NCBI RefSeq assembly: GCF_900564145.1 | Contig: NZ_UOOB01000002.1 | Location: 186,001-250,000 of the forward strand | DNA length: 64,000 nucleotides | Direction of reading: 5' to 3' | Origin: Comamonas sp. lk | GTDB lineage: Bacteria > Pseudomonadota > Gammaproteobacteria > Burkholderiales > Burkholderiaceae_C | Part shown: positions 8,802-17,818 of the stretch, in pieces | Numbering within the stretch: position 1 is the first letter of the stretch | How the letters are laid out: each line of letters begins with the position of its first letter | Program-made: the position numbers and the translations under genes | Notes under the pieces: model-generated | Databases searched by the model: none | Seen by the model: the letters and a program-made list of their open reading frames with translations, nothing else | Told to the model about the DNA's origin: nothing

Positions 8802-9035
8802 ATGAGCACTGCACAGCAACTGCTGCTGGAAGGCTGTACCGACGCGCTGGGTTTTGTGGGCGGCGCCCTGACCGGCTGGGGCCTGGCCCATGTGCTGGGT
8901 CTGGAGCTGTTTGCCCCCGGTTATGGTGCGGGCACCATTGCGGCTATTGCCCTGGTGGGCCTGTGCGCCGGCCTGGGCCTGAAGCTGGCCAGATTGGGGC
9001 GAGCCCGCATGCGTGTGCAGACGGGCAAGAACTGA
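8802..9035 (+). CDS. Small membrane protein of unknown function
   Basis: A 77-residue protein with two hydrophobic stretches rich in Gly and Ala (ALGFVGGALTGWGLAHVLG and GAGTIAAIALVGLCAGLGLKLA), followed by a basic tail. The ATG at 8802 has a good AAGGAG site 8 bp upstream. It lies between the MoxR and GNAT genes in the same run and is probably translated with them. I do not recognise the family; a two-helix membrane hairpin is the most that can be said. Confidence 0.65.
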   Translation: MSTAQQLLLEGCTDALGFVGGALTGWGLAHVLGLELFAPGYGAGTIAAIALVGLCAGLGLKLARLGRARMRVQTGKN

Positions 9036-9046
9036 GGACGTGGATC

Positions 9047-9649
9047 ATGGCATTTATCGAACCTGTCACCCTGCGCGACCGCGGCGTGCGACTGGAGCCG
9101 TTGGGCCTGGAGCATGAAGCCGGGCTTGCCGCCGCAGCGGCCGATGGCGAACTGTGGAAGATTCGCGTCACCTCCGTGCCCGAGCCGCAGGAAACCCGCA
9201 GCTACATTGAAACCGCCTTGCTGGGCCGCGAGCAAGGCCACCGCTTTGCCTTTGCCGTGCTCGACGATGCCAGCGGCAAGGTGCTGGGCACCACCAGCTA
9301 TCACGACATCGTTCCCGCCATTCGCCGCGTGGAAATCGGCTACACCTGGTATGCCGCCAGCGTGCAGCGCTCCCATGTCAACACCTCGGCCAAGCTGCTG
9401 TTGCTGGCCCATGCCTTTGGCACGCTGGCCTGCCATGTGGTGGGCTGGCGCACGGACAATTTCAACTTTGCCAGCCAGCGCGCCATCGAGCGCCTGGGAG
9501 CGAAAAAAGACGGCGTCATCCGCGGCCATGCACTGCGCCGCGACGGCACGATACGCGACACGGTGATGTACAGCATGCGCAGCGGCGAATGGCCGGAAGC
9601 CCGTGCGCAGTTGCTCTATCTTTTGGAGCAGCATGCGACCGCCAAATAA
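9047..9649 (+). CDS. GNAT family N-acetyltransferase (RimJ/RimL-like)
   Basis: A 200-residue protein. The N-terminal LRDRGVRLEPLGLEHEAGLA resembles the first strands of RimJ/RimL-like acetyltransferases. Later motifs are VEIGYTWYAASVQRSHVNTSAKLLLLAHAF, the acetyl-CoA-binding region, and VGWRTDNFNFASQRAIERLGA, the C-terminal helix. The target may be a protein N-terminus or a small amine and cannot be inferred. The ATG at 9047 follows a GAGG site 11 bp after the preceding stop; the frame stays open upstream only because of the GC bias. Confidence 0.85.
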   Translation: MAFIEPVTLRDRGVRLEPLGLEHEAGLAAAAADGELWKIRVTSVPEPQETRSYIETALLGREQGHRFAFAVLDDASGKVLGTTSYHDIVPAIRRVEIGYTWYAASVQRSHVNTSAKLLLLAHAFGTLACHVVGWRTDNFNFASQRAIERLGAKKDGVIRGHALRRDGTIRDTVMYSMRSGEWPEARAQLLYLLEQHATAK

Positions 9650-9667
9650 GCGCTGGAGGCATATTTG

Positions 9668-10852
9668 ATGCTGATTGATTTCTTCTACACCTTGCGCGCG
9701 GCCAAGCTGCCGGTTTCGGTCAAGGAATTTTTGATGCTGCTGCAGGCGCTGGATGCCGGCATCGTCGGGCCCAAGGGCGAGAACTGGAGCCTGGATGATT
9801 TCTATCATCTGGGCCGCACGATTTTGGTCAAGGACGAAAAGCATTTCGACAAATACGACCGCGCTTTTGCCGCCTATTTCAAAGGCGTGGAAATGCTGGC
9901 CGACCTCACCAAAGAGATTCCGCAGGACTGGCTCAAGCAGTTGCTGGAGCGCGAGCTCAGCCCCGAGGAAAAAGCCAAGCTCGAGGCCATGGGCTGGGAC
10001 GAGCTCATGGAGACGCTCAAGAAACGACTGGAAGAGCAAAAAGAGCGCCACGAAGGCGGCAACAAATGGATTGGAACAGGCGGCACCAGCCCCTTCGGCC
10101 ACGGCGGCTACAACCCGGCAGGCATACGCATAGGCGGACCCGGCCGCAACAAGAGCGCCGTGAAAGTCTGGGAGCAGCGCGCCTACCGCGACTACGATGA
10201 TTCACAGGAGCTGGGCACACGCAATATCAAAGTGGCGCTGCGCCGCCTGCGCAAGTTTGCACGCGACGGCAACGAGCTGGAGCTGGATCTGCCCGACACC
10301 ATTCGCGCCACGGCAGCCAATGCCGGCTATCTGGATATCAAGATGATTCCGGAGCGGCACAACAACGTGAAAGTGCTGCTGCTCATGGACGTGGGCGGCA
10401 CCATGGACGAGCATATCCAGCGTGTGGAGGAGCTGTTCTCTGCGGTGAAGAGCGAGCTGAAGCACCTGGAGTTCTATTACTTCCACAACTGCGTCTACGA
10501 CTTCATGTGGAAGAACAACCGCCGCCGCTTTGCCGAGAAGTTTTCGACCTGGGACATCATTCGCAAATACAACAAGGACTACAAGCTGATCTTTGTCGGT
10601 GACGCGACCATGAGCCCCTATGAAATCCTGCAACCCGGGGGCTCGGTGGAATACATGAACGAGGAGCCTGGAGCCGAGTGGCTGCAGCGCCTGACCCATG
10701 CTTTTCCCAAGTTTGCCTGGATCAACCCCGAGCCTCAGGGCGTCTGGCAATACCGCCAGAGCATCTCCATCATCGAGCAGCTGATGAGCCAGCGCATGTA
10801 CCCTTTGTCACTCAAGGGCTTGGAAGACGCCATGCGCATGCTGTCAAAATAG
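9668..10852 (+). CDS. VWA domain protein, partner of the MoxR-type ATPase (CoxE-like)
   Basis: 394 residues. The N-terminal half is helical and charged (MLIDFFYTLRAAKLPVSVKEFLMLLQAL), as in the CoxE-like/YehP-type family. The C-terminal half is a VWA domain whose metal-site motif appears as LLLMDVGGTMD near residue 240, in place of the canonical DxSxS. Members work with MoxR ATPases in enzyme maturation, and both genes lie in one co-oriented run here. The ATG at 9668 has a GGAGG site 10 bp upstream. No cox or mox structural genes are in the window, so the client enzyme is unknown. Confidence 0.88.
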   Translation: MLIDFFYTLRAAKLPVSVKEFLMLLQALDAGIVGPKGENWSLDDFYHLGRTILVKDEKHFDKYDRAFAAYFKGVEMLADLTKEIPQDWLKQLLERELSPEEKAKLEAMGWDELMETLKKRLEEQKERHEGGNKWIGTGGTSPFGHGGYNPAGIRIGGPGRNKSAVKVWEQRAYRDYDDSQELGTRNIKVALRRLRKFARDGNELELDLPDTIRATAANAGYLDIKMIPERHNNVKVLLLMDVGGTMDEHIQRVEELFSAVKSELKHLEFYYFHNCVYDFMWKNNRRRFAEKFSTWDIIRKYNKDYKLIFVGDATMSPYEILQPGGSVEYMNEEPGAEWLQRLTHAFPKFAWINPEPQGVWQYRQSISIIEQLMSQRMYPLSLKGLEDAMRMLSK

Positions 10853-10856
10853 GAGG

Positions 10857-12764
10857 ATGCCCAAAAAATTGCCTCTGAAAGTGCCGGCCTTGAAGCCGAC
10901 TCTTCTTTTGGGAGCCGCTTTGCTGCTTGGCGGCTGCAGCCTTCTCTCACCCAAAGACAAAGATGCCGATCCGGCCATTGCGGTCGCGACCGGCGACCCC
11001 GCGTTCACGCTGGAAGTGGATGCCCCCAAGGAAATTCGCGAGCTGCTGGAAAAGCATCTGGAGCTCAAACGCTATCGCTATCAACCCGATCTGCAGCGAC
11101 GCGAACTCACGCGTCTGCTGGGAGCGACCGACGCCAATGTGCGCGAGCTGATCGGCACGCTGGGCTACTTCAGCCCCACGGTGACCGTGGAGCTTAGCGA
11201 CACGCCCGATGACGATGCGCCTAGCAAGGTGGTGGTGAAAGTAGATCCCGGCCCGCCCGCGCTGATTGAAAAATCCGATGTGCGCTTTACCGGTGTCAAT
11301 GCCGACGATGAGCTGGGCCTGTCGCAACGGCTGCAGATTCAGGAGACCTGGCCGCTGCAACCCGGCGAACAGTTCTCGCAGTCGGCCTGGAGCAGAGCCA
11401 AGAGCGGCGGCTTGAGAGAGCTGCAAAAGCGCCGCTACCCGCTGGCCCGCATCGACTCCAGCCTGGCCGATATCGACGCCGACACCCACCAAGCCAATGT
11501 CAGCGTGGCCTATGCGCCCGGCCCGGCCTACCGCTTCGGCCCGCTGCAAATTGAGGGCGCCGAGCGCTACGACCCCGTGGGCACGGCACGCATTGCCCGC
11601 CTGCCTGAAGGCCAGGAATACGACCAGCAGGCCATGCTCGATGCACAGCAGCGCCTGGTCAGCAGCGGCTATTACGAATCGGTGTTTCTGACCCTGGCCG
11701 ATGCCCCGCAGCAAACGGCCAGCGAAGAGAAAAACCAGGCGGCCCGCGACGCCCAAGGCGCCCAGGTCACCTCGCCGGTGATTGCCAAGGTGCGCGAGGC
11801 CAAGCTGCAGAAATGGGTGTTCGGTGTGGGTGCCAGCACCGACACCGGCCCGCGCCTGTCCATCGATCACATCTACAACAAGGTGCCGGGACTGGACTGG
11901 CGTGCCGTGAGCAAGTTGCAGCTGGACAAGAAGAACCCGCTGATCTCCACCCAGGTCACTGGCCTGCCGGGCGAGGACTTGTGGCGCTGGTTTGCAGGCG
12001 GCAAGCTGGAGCGCTCGCCGGCCGGCGACTTCAACACCAACAGTGCCATGCTGCGCATGGGCCGCTCCAAGGCCGACAACCGCATCGAGCGCAACTACTA
12101 TCTGCAATACGACTACGCCAAGACCCAGGGCGACGGCGCGCCGCCCGGCGCCTCGTCGCTGATGGCCAACTACGGCTGGACGGCACGCTACTTCGACAAC
12201 AATCTGCTACCCAGCTCGGGCTTCGGTCTGGCCTGGGAGGCCGGTGCCGGCACCACGCTGACCCCGCAGAAAACACCGTTTGGCCGCATCACCGGCCGCT
12301 GGATGAGCCTGATCCCCATGGGCGAGCGCGACGAGGAAACCCGGCGCCGCAGCCGCTTGCAGCTCAGGGCATCGGCCGGTGCCGTGTTGGCCAGAAAAGA
12401 TGTGGACATACCCACCACGCTGATGTTTCTGACCGGCGGCGACAACACCGTGCGCGGCTACGGCTATCAGTCCATTGGCGCGCGCACCGACAACAACCGC
12501 GTCATCGCGGGCCGCTACCTGGCTACGGGCAGCGTCGAGTGGCAGCGCCCCGTCACCATCAAGGGCAATACGCAGGACTTCGAACACACGCTGTTCGTCG
12601 ATGCGGGTACGGTGGGCGATGAGTTCGACCACATGTACATGCGCGTCGGCGTGGGTACCGGCATTCGCTGGAAAAGCCCCGTAGGCCCCATACAAGCAGA
12701 TATCGCCTGGGGCGCACAGGAAAAGCAGCTACGCCTGCACCTGCGCCTGGGCTTCACGTTCTAA
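10857..12764 (+). CDS. tamA: TamA-like Omp85 protein with a lipobox
   Basis: A 635-residue outer-membrane protein. POTRA-like repeats fill residues 50-290, and a 16-strand Omp85 barrel follows, with the lid-lock motif region FLTGGDNTVRGYGYQSIG near 520-537 and a terminal aromatic strand LRLGFTF. TamA works with TamB to insert proteins and move lipids to the outer membrane; tamB starts 2 bp downstream. Unusually, the N-terminus has a lipobox (ALLLGGC, Cys about residue 27), so the mature protein may be a lipoprotein. The AGGAGG directly abuts the ATG at 10857, so a slightly later start (TTG 10868) is possible and would keep the lipobox. Confidence 0.88.
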   Translation: MPKKLPLKVPALKPTLLLGAALLLGGCSLLSPKDKDADPAIAVATGDPAFTLEVDAPKEIRELLEKHLELKRYRYQPDLQRRELTRLLGATDANVRELIGTLGYFSPTVTVELSDTPDDDAPSKVVVKVDPGPPALIEKSDVRFTGVNADDELGLSQRLQIQETWPLQPGEQFSQSAWSRAKSGGLRELQKRRYPLARIDSSLADIDADTHQANVSVAYAPGPAYRFGPLQIEGAERYDPVGTARIARLPEGQEYDQQAMLDAQQRLVSSGYYESVFLTLADAPQQTASEEKNQAARDAQGAQVTSPVIAKVREAKLQKWVFGVGASTDTGPRLSIDHIYNKVPGLDWRAVSKLQLDKKNPLISTQVTGLPGEDLWRWFAGGKLERSPAGDFNTNSAMLRMGRSKADNRIERNYYLQYDYAKTQGDGAPPGASSLMANYGWTARYFDNNLLPSSGFGLAWEAGAGTTLTPQKTPFGRITGRWMSLIPMGERDEETRRRSRLQLRASAGAVLARKDVDIPTTLMFLTGGDNTVRGYGYQSIGARTDNNRVIAGRYLATGSVEWQRPVTIKGNTQDFEHTLFVDAGTVGDEFDHMYMRVGVGTGIRWKSPVGPIQADIAWGAQEKQLRLHLRLGFTF

Positions 12765-12766
12765 AC

Positions 12767-15700
12767 ATGGCGGATACCCCAACCAACAGCCCGGGCCAGA
12801 CGCCCGCGGCCAATCACAACCCCGGCGCTGCGCCAGCAGCGCCGCGCAAGCGCCGCCGCTGGCTGCGCGCACTGGGCTGGCTGACGCTGACGCTGATCCT
12901 GGTCGCAGCCGTGGCCCTGGGCAGTCTGCTCTGGTGGATAGGCCGCGACGACTCTCTGGCCCAGACCCTGCAACGCGTGGCACGCTGGCTGCCCGAAGGC
13001 CAGAGCCTGTCTGCCAAGGAAGTGACGGGCAGCGTCAAGAACGGCGGCCGCATCGGCTGGCTGCAATGGCAAAGCCCGACCATGAAGGTCGAGGTCAAGG
13101 ACGCCAAGATCGGCTGGCAGCTGCGCCCGCTGATCTTCTCGCGCGCCCTCAAGCTGGGCGAAGTGCATGTGGCGGAGCTGCAGATTTCCAGCACGCCAGA
13201 CCCCGAGAAAAAGCCCAGCGAGCCACTGCAATCGCTACACCTGCCCGTCAAGATCGAGCTGCCTTTCAAGGTCGATCGCATTGTCTGGAGCGGCCCGCCC
13301 GAGGTCGTGGTCCAAGACCTCAGCGGCCGTTATGAATACACCGGCAGCCATCACGAGCTGCAGGTGCGCAGTCTGCGCGTGGCCGATGGCAGCTACCAAT
13401 TGCAAGCACGCATGCAAGGTGCCGCTCCCATGCAGCTCAAGGCGCAGCTGCAAGGCCAGCTGCAAACGCCCAACCCCTTGCAAGCTCAAAGCGGCCTGCC
13501 TGCGGCCCTGATCGAGGTGCTGGCCGAGGCACAGATTGAAGGCACGCTGGCAACCGAAGCGGCCCAGCTGAGCCTGAGTGCCCATGCAGAGGCCCAAATT
13601 CAGGAGCAAGCAGCGCTTGAAGATAAAGCCTCTGATAGCAAAACCACTGCAAAGTCAAACGAAAACAAGCGCAAGCAGCTAGAGAAAACAGAGCAAGCTG
13701 CCGAAACCCAGCCCATGCTGGCCGATATCAAGGCCAGCGTCATGCCCTGGAAAGAGCAGCCGCTGCTGTCGGCCCAGGCCTTGCTCAAGAATCTGGATGT
13801 GGCAGCTTTCTGGCCCCAAGGCCCGCGCACGGCGCTGTCCGGCGAGCTGAACGCCGGCCCCGGCCCGGTGCTGACTGCAGACTCCGCCACCACCGCAGGC
13901 CAGCAGCCGCAGCCCAGCGAGCACAGTCAAACGACCTGGGCACTGTCCGCACAGTTCAGCAATGCCCTGCCCGGCCCCTGGGACAAGCAGCGCCTGCCGA
14001 TCAAGCAGCTGCAGGCCCGCATCAACTTTGACGGCGGCCAGTGGCTGGTCGACGAAGGCCAGATGGATATCGGCAAGGGGCAGATCAAGCTCACGGGCCG
14101 CTATGTGCCAGCAGGTCAGATGTTCAACGGCAAGCTGCTGGTCGAGCAACTCAACCCCACTGACATTCTGAGCACGCTGGAGGCGGCGCCGCTGCAAGGC
14201 TCGGTTCAGGCCGAGACGCTGACGCCAGACTTGCCCGTCAACCCGCAAGATCGCCAGCAGCCCGAGCCTGCGCCCGCCGTGGCCTTTGCCATTGATCTGC
14301 ATGCCGCAGGCAAGCCCCAGGGCAAGGCACTGCGCATTCAGACCCTGGCCGGCAAGGGCCAGTGGCAAGCGCCGCTGCTGCAGCTGGAGACGCTGCAGCT
14401 GGAGGCGCTGCAGGCCAAGCTCGATGCCAAAAATGTGGAGTTCAACACCGAAAGCCAGCAGGCCAAGGCCCAGCTCAAGGCCAGCGTGCCCGGTGCCGAT
14501 CTGCAACTGGCGGGCCAGATGGGCCCCAAGGATGGCAAGGGACAAACCACGCTGAAGCTGAGCTCGCTGACCCAGCTGACCCAATGGCTGCGCAAACTGC
14601 CCGGCGTGCAAGACCCGCTGGGCGGCGCGCAGCTAGACGGTACTGCCGGCGCCGAGCTGGAGTGGAACGGCGGCTGGGGCAATTTGCTGCAACGCATCCA
14701 GGCCGGCCAGGGTGCGCAGCTGCCCGCCAGCGGATTGCAGATCAAGGCCAATGTGCAGGGCGAAAAAATCCGCTATCTGGCGGCCAGCACGCCGGCCGAG
14801 CAAGCCATCGTCATTTCCGCGCTGCAACTGGGCATCAACGGCAGCCCCGAAAACGCCAGGATCGCCTTGACTGCCCAGGCCCAGCAGGCGGGCCAGAGTG
14901 TGCAGCTCGATACCGCGTTGCAAGCCGGCCTGTCCAACGCCAAGGCCGCAGCGCCTCTGGACTGGCAAGCCAGCCTGGAAAAGCTGCAAGCCCAGCTCAA
15001 ACCCGGCAACGGCAAGCCCGGCCCCTGGGTAGCACAACTCATGCCGGGCGCGCCGGTGCAGATCACCCAGCGCACCAGCGGCAACACCGTGCTGAGCACG
15101 GCCTATCAAATCAGCGCCGGCCGATTGCAGCTGACACCGCCCGATCTGGGCATACGCCGCACCGGCAGCGAGCCGCCGGCCCCGGTGCTGCTCAGCTGGA
15201 ACGACAGCAAGGCCACCAAGGCTGGCAACGGCCAGTGGGGGCTGACCAGCACCGGCCGTGCGCAAGGCATTCCGCTGGCCTGGGTCGATGCGTTCAGCAT
15301 GGGCGACGACGATCCACCGCTGGAGTCGGCCGGCCTATCGGGCGATCTGAGCTTCAACGGTCGCTGGGATGTGGACACTTTGGGCAAGGCACTCAAGGCC
15401 GAACTGGTGGTGGAGCGCGCCGCCGGCGATCTGCGCCTGGCTGTGGAAGAGAGCTCGGGCACGACCGTGGTGCAGACCACCGGACCCACGGCCACCAAGG
15501 CCGGCAGCACGCGCACCCGCACCATCAAGGGCGCGGGCATGCGGGCTCGCATCAAGGATGCGCGCCTGACCGTTCAGGCCCAGGGCAGCAATGTGACAGC
15601 CAAGCTGCTGTGGGATAGCGAGCGTGCAGGCAGCGCCACGGGCGAGCTGCGCACCCAGCTCGCTTATACCGACGGCGGCTGGACCCTGCCCGACAACGCC

Positions 15701-17098
15701 CCACTCTCGGGCCAGGTCCACGCCAAAATGCCCGATATCGGCATCTGGACCCTGTTTGCTCCGCCGGGCTGGCGCATCAAGGGCGCCTTGGCCGCAGATG
15801 CCGTCATCAGCGGCAATCTGCAAGACCCGAAGTGGGCCGGCAATATCAGCGCCGACGGTCTGAGCATTGTCTCCATCCTCGACGGCATCGATCTGCAGGA
15901 CGGCGTGCTGCGCGCCAAACTGCAGGGCACGCGACTGGATATCACCGAGCTGCGCCTCAAGGGCGGCAAGGGCAGCAATGCGCGCATTCTGGGCTATAGC
16001 GGCAATCTGACCAGTGCGCCCGTAGACGGCGGCGAGCTGATCGGCTCCGGCTTTGCGCAATGGACGGCACCCGGCAGCGCCGGCGGCGAGCCCGGCCTGT
16101 CCATGAACCTGCAGGCCGAAGCCAAAAAGCTGCAAGTGCTGGTGCGTGCCGACCGCCAGGTCAGCATCTCCGGCAAGCTGCAAGCCAGGCTGGAGCAAGG
16201 CCAGTTTGTGCTGCGTGGCGATCTGGGCGTGGACCGAGCCTCCATCATCCTGCCCGAGGAATCCGCGCCGTCTCTGGACAAGGACGTGGTGGTGCACTCT
16301 GCCGCATCGCGCAAGGCCGAAGAGGAAGAGCGCAAAAATCAGGAGCGCGCCGCACGCAAGGAACAGGCCCGCGCCACACCGCGCAAGGTGCCGGACATCC
16401 TCGTCAAACTGGATCTGGGCCGCGACTTTGCCCTGCAAGGCTTTGGCATCACCACGCGGCTGCGCGGCCAGCTGGAAATCAAAGGTGCCAGCTATGTGGG
16501 CGGCCCGCCCAGCGTGACAGGCGAGATCAGCACCGAGCAAGGCCGTTACCGTGCCTGGGGCCAGTCGCTGGATGTGGAAACCGGCCTGATCCGTTTCAAC
16601 GGTCCTTACAACAACCCCTCGCTGGATATTCTGGCCCTGCGCCCCAACATCGCCGTCAAGGCCGGTGTGCAGGTGCTGGGCACGGCCAGCGCACCGCGCG
16701 TGCTGCTGTACTCGGACCCTGTCCTGCCCGATGCCGAAAAGCTGTCCTGGGTGGTGATGGGCCGCGACCCAGCCAGCGGCGGCGCCAGCAGCGCCCTGCT
16801 GCAGCAGGCGGCCATGGCCTTGCTGGCCGGCGGCAACAGCAGCAGCGGCAAGATTGCGAGCAGCCTGGGGCTGGACGAGGTGGGTTTCAAGGGCGGCGGC
16901 GACAACGACGCCTCTGGCGCGGCCCTGACCTTGGGCAAACGCCTGTCGGACAAGCTATACGTGACCTATGAGCAAAGCCTGTCCGGGGCCATGGGCATCA
17001 TCTACATCTTCTACGACCTGTCACGCAGCGTCACGCTGCGCGCCCAGACCGGCATGACCAGCGCACTCGATCTGGTCTATACCGTGCGCAAGGATTAA
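12767..17098 (+). CDS. tamB: Translocation and assembly module protein TamB
   Basis: A 1443-residue protein with one N-terminal membrane anchor (WLRALGWLTLTLILVAAVALGSLLWWIG) after a Pro/Ala-rich leader, and a long periplasmic body of beta repeats. It ends in the conserved TamB (DUF490) domain: NPSLDILALRPN, VLLYSDPVLPDAEKLSWVVMGRDP, then KLYVTYEQSLSGAMG. It spans the periplasm as a lipid-transfer groove and pairs with tamA, 2 bp upstream. Residues about 280-315 are a charged insertion (EDKASDSKTTAKSNENKRKQ) encoded by lower-GC DNA resembling a dispersed motif seen again near 48883. Confidence 0.93.
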   Translation: MADTPTNSPGQTPAANHNPGAAPAAPRKRRRWLRALGWLTLTLILVAAVALGSLLWWIGRDDSLAQTLQRVARWLPEGQSLSAKEVTGSVKNGGRIGWLQWQSPTMKVEVKDAKIGWQLRPLIFSRALKLGEVHVAELQISSTPDPEKKPSEPLQSLHLPVKIELPFKVDRIVWSGPPEVVVQDLSGRYEYTGSHHELQVRSLRVADGSYQLQARMQGAAPMQLKAQLQGQLQTPNPLQAQSGLPAALIEVLAEAQIEGTLATEAAQLSLSAHAEAQIQEQAALEDKASDSKTTAKSNENKRKQLEKTEQAAETQPMLADIKASVMPWKEQPLLSAQALLKNLDVAAFWPQGPRTALSGELNAGPGPVLTADSATTAGQQPQPSEHSQTTWALSAQFSNALPGPWDKQRLPIKQLQARINFDGGQWLVDEGQMDIGKGQIKLTGRYVPAGQMFNGKLLVEQLNPTDILSTLEAAPLQGSVQAETLTPDLPVNPQDRQQPEPAPAVAFAIDLHAAGKPQGKALRIQTLAGKGQWQAPLLQLETLQLEALQAKLDAKNVEFNTESQQAKAQLKASVPGADLQLAGQMGPKDGKGQTTLKLSSLTQLTQWLRKLPGVQDPLGGAQLDGTAGAELEWNGGWGNLLQRIQAGQGAQLPASGLQIKANVQGEKIRYLAASTPAEQAIVISALQLGINGSPENARIALTAQAQQAGQSVQLDTALQAGLSNAKAAAPLDWQASLEKLQAQLKPGNGKPGPWVAQLMPGAPVQITQRTSGNTVLSTAYQISAGRLQLTPPDLGIRRTGSEPPAPVLLSWNDSKATKAGNGQWGLTSTGRAQGIPLAWVDAFSMGDDDPPLESAGLSGDLSFNGRWDVDTLGKALKAELVVERAAGDLRLAVEESSGTTVVQTTGPTATKAGSTRTRTIKGAGMRARIKDARLTVQAQGSNVTAKLLWDSERAGSATGELRTQLAYTDGGWTLPDNAPLSGQVHAKMPDIGIWTLFAPPGWRIKGALAADAVISGNLQDPKWAGNISADGLSIVSILDGIDLQDGVLRAKLQGTRLDITELRLKGGKGSNARILGYSGNLTSAPVDGGELIGSGFAQWTAPGSAGGEPGLSMNLQAEAKKLQVLVRADRQVSISGKLQARLEQGQFVLRGDLGVDRASIILPEESAPSLDKDVVVHSAASRKAEEEERKNQERAARKEQARATPRKVPDILVKLDLGRDFALQGFGITTRLRGQLEIKGASYVGGPPSVTGEISTEQGRYRAWGQSLDVETGLIRFNGPYNNPSLDILALRPNIAVKAGVQVLGTASAPRVLLYSDPVLPDAEKLSWVVMGRDPASGGASSALLQQAAMALLAGGNSSSGKIASSLGLDEVGFKGGGDNDASGAALTLGKRLSDKLYVTYEQSLSGAMGIIYIFYDLSRSVTLRAQTGMTSALDLVYTVRKD

Positions 17099-17253
17099 GC
17101 ATCAAACATGCCTTTAGCCCTTGATCAACAAGCGCCAGTCGCTATCGAAATGGGTGCACCACACCGGCGCGCAGCCCCTGAGGCTGCCGCTGGACGGCCG
17201 ATCCCGGCCATCCAGGCCGGAGGAGCGAGCCAACGCAGTTAGAATCGCTGCTT

Positions 17254-17328
17254 CTCCCCGTAGTTCAATGGATAGAACGGTCGCCTCCTAAGCGACAGAT
17301 ACAGGTTCGATTCCTGTCGGGGGGACCA
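17254..17328 (+). tRNA. tRNA-Arg (anticodon CCT)
   Basis: The 75-base gene folds as a cloverleaf: acceptor CTCCCCG pairs with CGGGGGG (one T-G pair), anticodon stem GTCGC/GCGAC holds loop CTCCTAA with anticodon CCT, and T stem ACAGG/CCTGT holds loop TTCGATT. The 3' CCA is encoded. It reads AGG codons. Such tRNA genes are common integration targets. Confidence 0.95.
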
Positions 17329-17334
17329 TTTTCT

Positions 17335-17369
17335 AGTCCGGTAGTCTCCAAAGGCTTCCGGACTTTTTT
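17335..17369 (+). terminator. Terminator after tRNA-Arg
   Basis: AGTCCGG and CCGGACT form a 7-bp stem around a 16-base loop and are followed by TTTTTT, directly after the tRNA. Confidence 0.75.
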
Positions 17370-17441
17370 ATTTTCCCTCTGTAAACGGCTTTTTTCTTTC
17401 CACTGAAGTCCATCAGTGTCCAATGGCATCCACGCCTATCT

Positions 17442-17486
17442 GGGGGCACATTTGGGGGCACATTTTTAGAAATTGGGGCACATTTC
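17442..17486 (+). repeat. Tandem 12-bp repeat beside tRNA-Arg
   Basis: GGGGGCACATTT occurs twice head to tail (17442-17453, 17454-17465), with an 11-bp partial copy at 17476-17486. Such iterons near a tRNA resemble arm-type integrase-binding sites or the remnant of an integrated element, but no integrase gene is present. Confidence 0.7.
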
Positions 17487-17635
17487 ATTTGCACCTCCAG
17501 CGGCCCTCTGAGGAAGTGCCCCCATTTCCCGGGCACGTACCCTAGCACTGTGCTTGTTTGACTGGCTAGGTATGGGCCCGAAGCGCAGTACCTGAGGTTC
17601 TCAAAAAACACAGCCGCACACCCATTCGCCCTTGG

Positions 17636-17818
17636 CTACTTGTTTTCCGTCCGCACCTCGGGCGCAATATTTTGTGGAGCGTCCTCGGAAGCTACAGCCT
17701 TGCGCTGAACCTTCTCGGCCTTCTTTTTTTTCTTCTCTAGCTCACGCTGTCGTTTTTCGAATTGGTAGTTTGGTTTTGGCACTGAGCGATTCCTTTTGTG
17801 GTCTATGTTCCTCACCAT
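17636..17818 (-). CDS. Small lysine-rich coiled-coil-like protein
   Basis: A 60-residue, highly basic product. Its centre, PNYQFEKRQRELEKKKKKAEK, strongly resembles a group of short hypothetical proteins of beta- and gammaproteobacteria that share a P-x-Y-x-F-E-K-R-x-R-E-x-x-K-K pattern; that recollection is not checked. It is likely a single helix or nucleic-acid-binding peptide. The ATG at 17818 has no strong ribosome site, and a second overlapping reverse-strand frame exists, so expression is uncertain. It sits in the lower-GC region after tRNA-Arg. Confidence 0.45.
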   Translation of the reverse strand: MVRNIDHKRNRSVPKPNYQFEKRQRELEKKKKKAEKVQRKAVASEDAPQNIAPEVRTENK

